Of a stretch of DNA of 64,000 bases, positions 24,862-37,100 are shown one piece after another. Below the pieces are notes generated by a model. That model was not told the origin of the DNA. It made no database searches and was given only the letters and a program-made list of their open reading frames with translations. Source of the DNA: Xestospongia muta. Lineage: Eukaryota > Porifera > Demospongiae > Haplosclerida > Petrosiidae. Where the stretch lies: NCBI GenBank assembly GCA_963693285.1, contig OY848924.1, forward strand, positions 5,601,842 to 5,665,841. Direction: 5' to 3'. Numbering within the stretch: position 1 is the stretch's first letter; every line of letters starts with the position of its first letter. The position numbers and the translations under genes were made by a program.

Positions 24862-27800
24862 ATGGCGAGTGAGCCTATCTACGAGGGTGACGCTATTCGT
24901 CTCTATTGCTCAGAGGCTAAAGGATTCGTCTTTGCGCAACCACCCAGGTAAGTCTTTCATTACTGTGCATTAGTAAACTTACTGAGTTCTTTGAAAACAA
25001 AATCATATTATATTGATAGTTATTTTTAACAATTGCTTCCTTCTACAACCCTCTCTTTCTCCAGTTCTAGATACAGTCATGTGACAGTATATGCAGTCTC
25101 CAATCCTGATGTTCCCTCATACATTAATGATCCAGCATTCCCCAATGTGCACTGTAAGTATATTTGAGTTTACTAGTAAATTAATCAGGAAATACAACAT
25201 CTATTAATGCCATCCTATACATGCTCTGTTGTTCCTTTACAGTTGCCTCCTTTGAAGTTCTAGCAGAGAACACATATATCAAGTAAGTACATGATCTTTG
25301 TACACGTATCAATTAATTTTGTTTTGTTATTTTAGCCTGAGCTGTGATTCTCCACTGGATGTTCCAAAGGTAAGTTATCAATTACATAATATTTTAACAG
25401 AATATACTACTTACAAAGAATCAATTATTTTTCCACAACGGTGTTATGATAATTATATGTGTATACACTGAATAACTTGATCAGTAGCACTAGCAAGTAT
25501 TTAATAGAAAATATGCTGTCTTTCTTAAATGAATTTATATAATTTTTTCCTACTAGAATTATAATAATCAAAATTATTGTAGTTTAGTCTATGGATGTAA
25601 GATCAAGGTATATAAGTGTGATAGTGTGTGTGTTATTTCATCTCAAACTTGTAGTTACTACATATTGCATCTAAAATGTACCTGTCTCTAACATCTCTCA
25701 GTAAAAGTGGATCAATTTATCCACCAGTGAGTATAATTAACTTTGAGTATGTGCATGTGTGTATGTGTGTGTGTGTGTATGTTTGTGACATCTTTCTTCT
25801 TAACAGGGTAAATTGGTTGAAGATTTTGACAAAGGTACTTGTCTCTTTCTTATTTTGCCTGCTCAACCTGGTAAATACAGTGGAGAAAATGTAAGACTAT
25901 TAAAATATACTGCATGTCTTATGATTCAATACTAGTATTTCTAATAATACTAGTATTTCTATTAAATCATTATTTTCTAGTTAGTATGTGAAATAACAAT
26001 TTTGTCTCATCAAAACTGATAATAAAATATCATGACAAAAATGTTAAATTATAGCTGATTTTGTTTATGATAACAAATATCTTTAACATTCATTGCAGCA
26101 TTAATAGTTATATAAATGAATGCTTTTGTGTGTTTAGGTTTTACTTGAAGATCTCATTAAACTGGAGCCAGTCAGTGAAAAAGAGCATCATATATTGTGT
26201 GTATCTAATACTATCACATCAAGGTATAATGGAAATATAATATAGTGACTTTTTCTGATGTTTTATTATCTTCATTTTTCCATCAATTTTTGTGTCCATC
26301 TATCCATTCATCCATTTATCCTAGTATAAAATGTAGTCATTCTACAGTGTCTTACCTTATTCTATAGACCTAAGTACATGATGTTTATTATTATTCTATA
26401 TCTATCAGTTATTGGATGTGTCCATATACATATGTTAACATAAGTACACACACATAAATGTATCCAATATATGTACATGTAGTTCTACACTGCTTTAGAT
26501 ATGAATTAAAGATGACTGTTACTGACTCTGTCTTTGTCATGTACTCACAAGCCAAAGTTAATCCTCGTGTACCTCACAAAGCACTGAGAGTAAGGAAATA
26601 CTTCGTTTTGGTTGGTCACGTTATGTCATATGACTATTACATTATTAGGGGTGCAATGTGGTGATGTTGTTTAATACAAAACATGAGGCATATGTTTCAG
26701 GACATGGTTCAATAGCAACTGACATCTTACCTGATTCAATAAAAGAAGAAGTAATATCAGAAGGTAAGGATCAAGTAAGAAAATACAGTTAATGGTATTG
26801 GATTACTTGTAGTTGGTGCAAGGAAAAGGGAGAGTGTTCATGGCATCCAAAAAACTCCACCTATTTCAGGAGATTGCTTCTGGCAATTAGAGAAAATTAG
26901 CAAACCTCTTAATGGTAAGTGATGTTGTTATTATCATGACAATCAATAGACATCATAGTGAAAGTAAAGGTTATAAGATCTTGTTAAGATAATTGTTAGG
27001 TAATATTTTTGTGTTATTATAATTGAAACTCCCTCCTACAGGTGATCAGTTTGAATATGGTGACAAATCTCAATGTCGTATTAAACACTTACCAACTCAA
27101 CAATATTTAGCTGTTGTACAAAAAGGACATAATACTGAGGTAGTGATCTTTGAGAGGATAACATCAACAACATTTGAATGTAATTGTTCCGTAGTTATAC
27201 TTAAAGAAAATAGCTGCTGGTCAACCAAAAGATCCTGAAGTCACATTTAGTCTTGTATCAGTTGTAGGGGTGAGTTGTTAGACTGGTAGTAATATCAAAG
27301 TCTTTTTCTCTCACTCTCATTAGCAAACAGGAGGGATTACTAAGGGTAGTTATGTTGAAATTCGACACATACACTCAGGCAAGAACTTAGTAGTTCAAAG
27401 TATCAAAGTAAGTCTATCAGATAAAATAACAGATATTGAATATAACATTGTTTTAATACTAGGTAAGTCATATTTACAGAGAGAATATTCTGATATATGT
27501 GCTTCAGCAACTATAACAAAAAGCAAATGGTTTAGAGTATGTTTTGTCATTTTCATTTAAAGTTTATTTAACTAGTTTATGAACTCTTTGTCTAATTGTA
27601 GCTTGGACTAGAGGACAGTGATCAAAGACATCAACAATACTTTTGTCTTGAAGAGGTACACATTGAATTGGCCCTAGCTAGTAGTTGGTTTTTAAATATT
27701 TACATTAACTGATATCATTACATATTGTGTGTTGCGGTATGTCCTCTTAGGTAAATGCTGATTTGATTCATGAGTATTATCATGTGTCAGGTGTAGCAGC

Positions 27801-28461
27801 TGTATTGAGAGACTATATGAAGAGTGTAAGAATTAATGAATGATGGATGCATCTAACACCTAGCTTGATTACTTGATGATGTTTATCTTGCAGTTTACAG
27901 CTGATCATAAACTTGTACCATTTCCACTTGTATTGGATGAACTTGTTGAAGTTTTGTCAAAGTAAACTGACTGGATTAGTGGTGAATTTTATCAGAAGAA
28001 TAGAGCTAACATGTTCAGAGTAGCGCAAGTAATATAGAGATGTAATATTTATTTACACCTATACTATCTCTTACAGGGAGTAGATCTACTTGTTGGATTC
28101 CTCTGTGAAATTAATGATCTTGAAAACAAAGAGTATGTTTTCTATATTCAAAATGTTGTGTTAATAATTGTTATTGTGTTTTTAGATTGTTGAAGTTGTG
28201 TAAAAAAATATCAGTGGTATTACAATGATATGTTGAGTCTTCTAATAAAATGTCACATCTTTATTTAGCAGAGGAAAGGTTTATGGATGTTCTATTTGGC
28301 TTACCTAACAATTATCTTAACAAGATCTTATAACCTTTACTTTCACTATGATGTCTATTGATTGTCATGATAATAACAAGGTGAGGAATCAATGGCCAAT
28401 GAGAATGACATACAAATGGATGCATGAATGTATGGTAAAAGGAATGGATAAACAAATGGAC

Positions 28462-28545
<84 letters not shown>

Positions 28546-31500
28546 GGATGCATCAATTCTTGACTTTTTAACCACACTGTGTTTTATTGCTGGGAAGCCA
28601 ATCAGAAGTGTACAGAGTAAGTATCTACAACTCTCAAAGATTATTGTAGTCATCTTTTATTTAGAAATTTAATGAAATATCATATTGTAATTGCCATATT
28701 CAATTAATGCAAAAAAATATATTTGACATTCATTTATTGCCTGCATCTTTTTTTAGATATTATTCGAAAAAAATTATATCATTTGAAAAAGTCAGTTAAA
28801 GTTATTTGTCTTCTCTTTTTTGAGTTTTAATTCTTTATTTGTAGATATCTTTTTTAGAACAGAAATAGACAAAAATGAGCAACTTTGCTTCTCTTTTCCA
28901 GAAGAATTAAAAGGACCAATCCATAATACATGTTCTAAAGTAAGTCATGTTACCTTTAGTAATAAACAAATTAATATGTACTTATGTATACATACATCCT
29001 GTATATCTATTTCACCATCCTACATCCATTCATTTGTTGTTATGCATCCATTTGCTCAAGTTATATTATGGATCGATTCATCTGTTTTATGCATCGATTC
29101 ACCCATATTATGCATTGATTTACCCATATAATATGGGTAAATCAATGCATAATATGGGTGCATCCATTCACCCATATTATGTATCCATTCACATTTATTC
29201 TATTGCAGGAGACTGCCAAAGACAATAGAAAACCTTTTGAGTTTTTTGCTGCTCAAATTAAACTCTTCAGTCGAATTTGCAAAGTAAGTTATTATTGTAA
29301 ACATGGAGATTTATGTAACTATGGATATTAATATTAATGCTTAAACATTGACATAGGGGGTCAATGTGGATTCAATTCATTTTATTTGTAATGGGAAGAA
29401 ATACATTACCTTCCAAGAAGCTCTGATATGTATCAATGATTCAGAGCTCCACCCACTTCTCCAGTCAGCATATTTGGACTTTGTTATTTCAGCTTATGTT
29501 GATCGTAATGTTGAAGAGAGTGGCACAGATATTGACAACATTTGGCAATCTTATGTAAGTCATGTATGGATGACATGTGTGACAATTGTGAGGATAACAT
29601 GTGTAACTGTTGTGAAGCTGGTATAAATGACTGTTGTGAGGATGAAATGTTGAGGGTGTGTGTAAATTGTGAAGGTAAATTGGAAGTGATGTGTGTGTGA
29701 GAGTGTAATATATTTTAGTAATGAATAATTTATGGCATGCCATATGTCATATGTGACTTTGGTATGAATTGTGAGGCTAAAATGGAAGTGGTGTCTTTGT
29801 GTATGTGTGTGAATCATGAGGGGACATAATAGCACTGTGTAGGTGATTAGAATTTCTCATTTTTACAGTATTGGGATGAAATCAGTTCAAATCCAATGGA
29901 AGGTTTTGAAGATATATTTGCTATTATTCCTAATGGACAAGAAATTAGAGAATTACAACACAGCATCAGGACATTTCTCAGTAAGAACAAGGTATGTCTA
30001 TAGAAAGGATATTTGTTATTATTATGTTTAAATATATCCACTATATCTAGTTTCTTTAATATGTCGTCATTGCATTATTAATTCATTTTCATTAGTTACT
30101 GTATGCTAAAGAAGAGATTGAAGTCAAAAATGAACTGATAGCTCAGATGTTGTCAGTAATGGAACCACTAGTATCATATGGGTTCTACTGGGAAGATTAT
30201 GAAATCAATGAAATTATTGGATTTTTGATTGATATTGTCAATGGAATGCATGATCAACCTTATCCTAGTAAGGATTATATCAACAACATTTCTTTATTCT
30301 CTCTTTCTCTCTCTCTGTTTCTTAAGGTGCTAATTCTTATAAGGTTGATAAATATCAACAAAAGAAATGTTTCAAAGCAACAGAAAGGAATAAAAAGATC
30401 TTTCAAATCAAAAACAGGTTAGTTACTAAGGTAACATACCAACTATTCATGTTATATCACAATTTCTTATTGATTGCAGAGCTGTTTGTGTTCTTCATCT
30501 TTTTTTCAAATTGTTGGCTTATATAACTTTGGAGGTATGTAATAGAGAGGGTTTAGATGATTGGGAATACAAATATGAGTATCACCAAGTCTTTACTATT
30601 GTCTGTTCTCCTGTCTTTTTGAAATTTATATATGATTTCAAATGTCTCAAAGATGATGTTAAAGTATCATCAGATGATGCATACACTCCTGTCAATGAAG
30701 CATTAAAAGCATTGATGACTAAGGACTATCACTTGTCTGATCAGGACCCTGGGTTAATGGATGAATGAATGATGAATGGAAGGATGAATTTTATGTTCTC
30801 TTTTTGTTTAATAAAAACTCTTTTGCAGGATTGTGGAAATTACTCGAGATCGTCTTCATTACCTCTTTTCTGAGAATGCCCACAAATGTTTTGATATCAA
30901 CAAAACTGAAGGTCAACAACTCATCAATATCCTCGTTGATTTATTGAATTATGAAGATAATGACCTAAGATTAAGCAGTACACTATTATTATATGATATA
31001 TACCAGGAAGAGAACATCATCTTTCGTGATGCTAAAATCTCTTACATTGTAACACTTCCTTCAAAGCAAGTCTTTGATGAGATGGTATACAAAGGTTCAT
31101 TCTCTGATGATAAGAAGTTGTTGCTTCGTATGTCACAGGGAACAGCTATTACAGGTCTTATATTGATTACTAGTGGATTTATGATTGTATTATGTTTTAA
31201 TGCCTAGGTTATATTAATGAGAATGTCAAAGAATTTTTAAATGATGTTGCTAATGTTTGTATTATTGAAGATGATGAGACTGAGCCTCATGCTTGTAACC
31301 AATGCATTGCTTTTAGTACTGGCATGAAGTTACTTGCATCAATTTGTATATAACAAATTTCCCTCCTTCTCGTCCCCCCTCTCTCTCTTTTTCTCTCTCT
31401 TGTAGGTATTTTTAATGTCATATTGACATATGTTCTTCATTTTTGTTCTGGTAATCATGAAGAACAAGAGGAACTATTAGTATTAGCTTGTCATGCTTTA

Positions 31501-34014
31501 CAAAGAATTGCTCGACAAAACAACCAAGTAAACACAGTCATTCTGTTTGTAATTATGCATGATTTCAATTAATTTTTACAGGTCCAGAATTTTTGCTAGC
31601 TTTGTGGAATTTCTTGATGTTAAGATTGCTGTGTCATCAGTGGCTTGTGTTTTAACTGAAGTAAACTAAATTATTCAATTTATCATTGGTTTCTCTGTCT
31701 ATCTGTTTAAATGTCTTTTGTTTTTTTGATTGCTTTTGACTTTTTAATAAAGTATTTGATATTAATTCTCTCTCTTCTCTATTTCAGACTGTCTCTAACA
31801 ATGAAATATTGTGTCATAACCTTTCTGAGGCTGACATCAGACAAGTATTTACATTGGCTTGTACAGGCTCTACTTCAGAATATTATGAATTCTTCACTAC
31901 ACTTGAAGCTGTCATGAAGGTAGTAACATATTATATTATGTTTACATCATTATTACATCATAGCCTCACAAGTCATCTCACCATGTATCCATAATATTAA
32001 AGAACTACCAGGAATTAATTGTACAGTTGTTTGATGAAGGAAGACATGAATATTTTAGTCAAATTATGTTGTCTGACAGTCATCAGCAACGAATGAAGTT
32101 ATTAATAGATGTTAGTAGTAGTATACATGTACTGTCTATTTGTCTCTTGTCTGTCTGTGTATCCCTTGTTTGTCTGTATGTCTCTTTGTCTATATGTATG
32201 TCTATTGTGTGTATGTATGTCTCTTTGTCTGTCATATGTCTCTTGTCTGTCTGTATGTCTCTTTGTCTGTCGGTATGCCTCTTTGTCTGTATGTCTATTG
32301 TCTGTATGTTTGTCTTTTTGTCTGTCATATGTCTCTTGTCTGTCTGTTTGTCTCTTTGTCTGTCTGTAGGTCTTTTTGTCTGTTTGTATGTCTCTTTGCC
32401 TGTATGCATGCCTATTGTCTCTATGTTTGTCTCTTTGCCTGTATGTATGTCTCTTATCTGTATGTATGTCTCTTGTCTATTTGTATGTCTTTTTGCCTGT
32501 ATGCATGTTTCTTGTCTGTATGTATGTCTCTTGTCTGTCTGTATGCCTCTTTGTCTGTCTGTATGTCTCTTTGCCTGTATGTTTGTCTTTTTGTTTGTTG
32601 TATATCTCTAGTCTGTATGTATGTTTCTTGTCTGTCTGTATGTCTTTTTGCCTCTACGCATGTTTCTTGTCTGTATGTATGTCTCTTGTCTGTCTGTATG
32701 CCTCTTTGTCATAGGTAACATTAATGTATATTTTCATTAAATACATTACTATGAGAACTCTTTAGGAAGCTTACCTGTCAATTACCTAAAACACATGCTC
32801 TACTGGAATTACTAGAGTATGTTTATCCATCCATATATCCATTATTTGTCAATTCATTTAATCCATCAAGCTACCATCTGTTTATTCATCTATTCGTTCA
32901 TCTGTCCATGCCTCTATTCTCCCTCCATTCTGTAGTATTCTTTATCGACAATTACAGCAACCTCTCATTAGTAAAGAGAGAGCTGATCTTGACAATGTCT
33001 TACTAACTACACAGCAAGTTTTATCTGGTGTAGTTCATCAAAAAATTGAGAGTATCAACACACAACTACAACGTGATAATCCAGCAAAATTTGAAGAGTG
33101 AGTCTTATTAATTGCCATATATGATAATCCATTGTATTCTTTCAGAGAGTATGAAAAAAAGTTAAACCTCTCCAAAAAGTTCTAGTTAAAATAAGATCAC
33201 ATGAGAAAGTGGAAATGTCACCATATTGAACCTGCCATTAAGATAACATTGACATCCTTCTACCATCTATCCATTGTTCCATTTTTCCATCTCTTCATCA
33301 GTACATCCATCAATCTATTCAATAATCCATCATTCTATTCATTCATTCATTCATTTATTACTCCTTAGTGTATATCAGAATACATAATAATCATTGATGT
33401 AATTAGTAGTATCCTGTTCATATAATATCACTCTCTCTATCATTATATCTTTTATAGGTCATGTTGCATTTAACACATCCTAATGATGTTATAGCTGTCC
33501 AAGTTTTAGCTTTCCTTCGAGTTTTACTTTATTTTGGATATGAATTTGCTCAGAATGAAATAGGTAAAGACATTTATAGAAATATATTTTTAAGAATTTT
33601 CTCATAGGTCAACTGACAAAACATCACAAACTGAATTATTTATAAGAACTAACAAATTATTAAAGAGTGTTATATCAAGTATTGGACAACCTTTATCAAG
33701 GTATGGATAAAAGGATGGATGGACTGATGGATATGTGGATGGATGGATTGATGGATGGATGGATGGAGGGATAGATAGATACATGGATACATGGATGGAT
33801 GTATGGATTAATGGATATATGGATGGATGGATTTGATTTATTTGTACATTAAAGGAAACTAGTGAGAGTGATGCTAAAAAACAAGCAAGTGTTGTTCTTG
33901 ATGTTGTGGCATGGATGTGTGATGGACAGAACAAGGAGATTCAGAATATATTAAGGAAACAAGAAATGACATTTTCTGTGTGTTGACAATTGTTTAATTC
34001 AAATGTCATATGAT

Positions 34015-34110
<96 letters not shown>

Positions 34111-37100
34111 CCTCATTCTCTCTTTCAGAATGTCAACATAGTAGGTACTATATCTGTCCTACTGCAGACATTAGCTGAACATTTTAGTTCAAAGACAGTT
34201 GGAATTACACAAAAAACAATTCAGGTAAGGAGTCATTTTAAATTTTGACAACTAGTTCTCCTTCCCTCCCTCCCAAGGCTCTTATTGAGATATGTGCTGG
34301 AAACTACACAAACCAGAAGGTAGCATTCAAAGGTCAAATTGTTGACTCAGCTAATATCATTCTCTGTTCTAGTGCAACAGTATTTCTGGAGGTTGTCTTA
34401 ACAAATGTATTCTAGTCCATATTAGTGTACTACTCATTACATTGTTCTATTTTTATCATTATGTTCTATTTTTAGCCTGAGGAACTGATAAAGTTTGTGC
34501 ATCAACAATTGAACTGTTGGATATTATGTTGGAAGAGACACATGAAAACAGCAAGGTTTTAGCTGAGGGTATTTCACAAGATCTTGATGTTAATGCTGTT
34601 TTGTCAACAATTAAATGTTTATATGTAAGTATAAAATAACATATATTATATTATATATATTAATGGTTCGTTGGTATTTCAGGATAAAGCACAGTATTGT
34701 GAGCACAGTGAAAATGAGGCAAAACAAGGAATGTATAGGTAAGTATGGATGGATGGACAGACAAATGGATAGATAAGTAAATGGATGGATGAATGAATGA
34801 ATCATATAATATTAAATTCTTTTATAGATGTTATCATGTACTTAAAAAGATTGCTGACTATCTTGGAACATCAGTTGATATTTATGGTAAGTGATCTCTA
34901 TGTTAGACATTTGATTATGTCATTGCTCTTTACAGTTGATTTTGAATCTAAATATGGAAGTGATGATGATATGGTTGCTTTATGGAAACATGTCAGTGAC
35001 TTCTCTCATAGTATTGAGATCAACTATAAAACTAAAGATAATAAAGAAATATTGACTCAAGTCTATTTCCCTTTTGATCCATCTGTGAGTACTTGGATGG
35101 ATAGATAGATAAATGATGGATGGATAAATAAACAGAGAGATGGATGAATGAATGAGAAAGCAGATATATTCAAGTTGATTAAAATCATGAGTTTTCATTT
35201 TTTTAGAGAGAATTAACAGAAAACGAGAAAGATATTATGAAGAACAATATACGACGTGATTCACCAGAAGATAAAGTCAAAGATCTTCTTGAGTGGATGG
35301 AATCTGTTAGAAAAAATGTCCGACATAAGGTTAGTCTTATTAATTAAAAGAATTAAACAATTGTTACAAATATGGTCTGTGCTAGTATATTGTGATTTAG
35401 CCACTTATAACTGCATAGGCGGATGAGGCACTTATATTTTGGGGGGGCTCACACCATAACTATGTGATGAATATGCAAACACGAATGTACCCATAATGCA
35501 GAAAGTATGTTTGATATAATCACAATCAGTATTACCAACATTAATTTAAAATGTACCAAAGTATTTCCTTTACTCATCATTTACCATAACAAATTCCTTA
35601 GCTATTTCAACAAGATCACACTCATTAGTTATGCATTTATGTACATGAAGGACCAGACAATTGTTAAGCCATTTTCCCATCATTGTGGCCTGTAAATATG
35701 TCAAAACTTTTGACAGTTTCATCAACACCAATAAGATTAACTTAGATTCTTTTTGTGGGGTAAGTAGCAAGCAATAAAAATTTGGGGGGCTGAGGCCCCT
35801 CTTTCTAAATATTGGGGGGGCTCTAGCCCCTCCAGCCCCCCCCCCCCCCTTCAGCCTCCTATGACTGTACCACTTTATTGGGATTGTACTATATTTTGTA
35901 ATTGTACCACTCTATATTGTACCACTATCTTGTGATTGTACCATTAGTATTACTTGAGAGATGTACATATACATTATGAATGTGATGATGTAGTTTCTGT
36001 ATTAGCACAGAACAAACAAATCAGCTTTACTAGCCGTTGTGATTATCAGTCAGAGTTTTCATCATTGTGTAATAATTACTAGAAATAAAATGTGGACATA
36101 GAGGTAGGTTCTAATTGACATACAGTATAACTGCCTAGAGAAGTCCCAACTCCAAATAAATGTGATAATTACCCAATAGAGTGATATAGTAGAACTTATT
36201 ATTGTTGATTTGATATTTGTCATTTTTTAGATGTCTGTTAAAGAGAGGCGGTATTTACGATTGGCACTCATTGGATCGTAAGCTGTTTGTCTTGGTATAG
36301 ATAGTGCTATAATTCTTCCTTGTACTCTTATTTAGTGATATACATCACTTTATTCTTGCTTTATTGACTTTGTTAATGAACGTATTTGTACTTGCTCTGT
36401 TTGAAATACCTGAGGAGTGAGTAGCATGTCTATTTCCTTTATATATTTCTTTTTATTTCTTTTTTCATTCATATATTTTTTCTAACTTCTTCTAACATTT
36501 TGTCATATCTGTCTGTCTGTCTTTTAGATTGTTATCTGTCCATTATCTTTTTTCATTTATTATTTGTTTTTATACATGCATCTGTTTATTATTCAGATAT
36601 TGGTTAACTTTATTCTTTATTTATTCATTTTTTTAAAATTATATCCTGTTGTTTTACAGGTATCAAATAACTAATGAAACTAGTGAACTTACTAATAGTT
36701 CTATTAAAGTTATTACTAGTCCTGATATCCCCAAGTGGTACTCACAGTACTTTATTTATATTATGGGAATTTTCCATTTAATATTGTCTGTCTGGATGTT
36801 GATTGAATACTTTGTCCATGAATGACCTAACACGTTGCTAAGATTCCCACTTTTATCAAATATTCTGTAAGTTTTTAGATACAGACTCATACCTGGGGTT
36901 TAGATTTAGGCATGAGTCTAATGTTTTTATTAGTTTTCATGTTATTATACATACTATCACATGTCTTGGACTCATTCCTATACTACATATTTAAACAGCA
37001 TAGGTCTCAGTCTGTATATAACACCTCCACTATGTTCTACCTTTTATTCAGCACATAACTATTATATGATATGACTACATCCCTTTAGGTATAAGTTTAA

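Larger units (their letters stand above)
21519..33566. repeat. Tandem segmental duplication, copy 2
   Basis: Second copy of the unit that begins at position 1. Homology ends at about 33,566, where copy 1 reads aggtcagtgctgac and copy 2 reads aggtaaagacatt. Copy-2-specific changes are the 156-bp triplet insert at 22,173-22,640, OSCP exon 1, a 77-bp inverted insertion at 28,301-28,377, a long CT run at 28,462-28,541, and loss of the segment matching copy 1 at 8,150-9,833. Downstream of the border, copy 2 continues into the rest of ITPR, so it preserves the ancestral gene order. Confidence 0.93.

Noticed and set aside
27140..27194. Frameshift in the ITPR MIR region
   Set aside because: Reading through gives a stop, but removing a 55-nt GT-AG intron from gtagtg to cgtag restores the frame and the conserved FSLVSVVG segment in both copies.
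28348..28577. ORFs of repeated Ser-Leu or Arg-Glu
   Set aside because: Translations of a CT microsatellite, as also at 34,003-34,248.
29489..29835. Minus-strand His/Thr/Tyr-rich ORFs
   Set aside because: They overlap a tgtgtgaggat-type simple repeat in an ITPR intron and antisense coding sequence.
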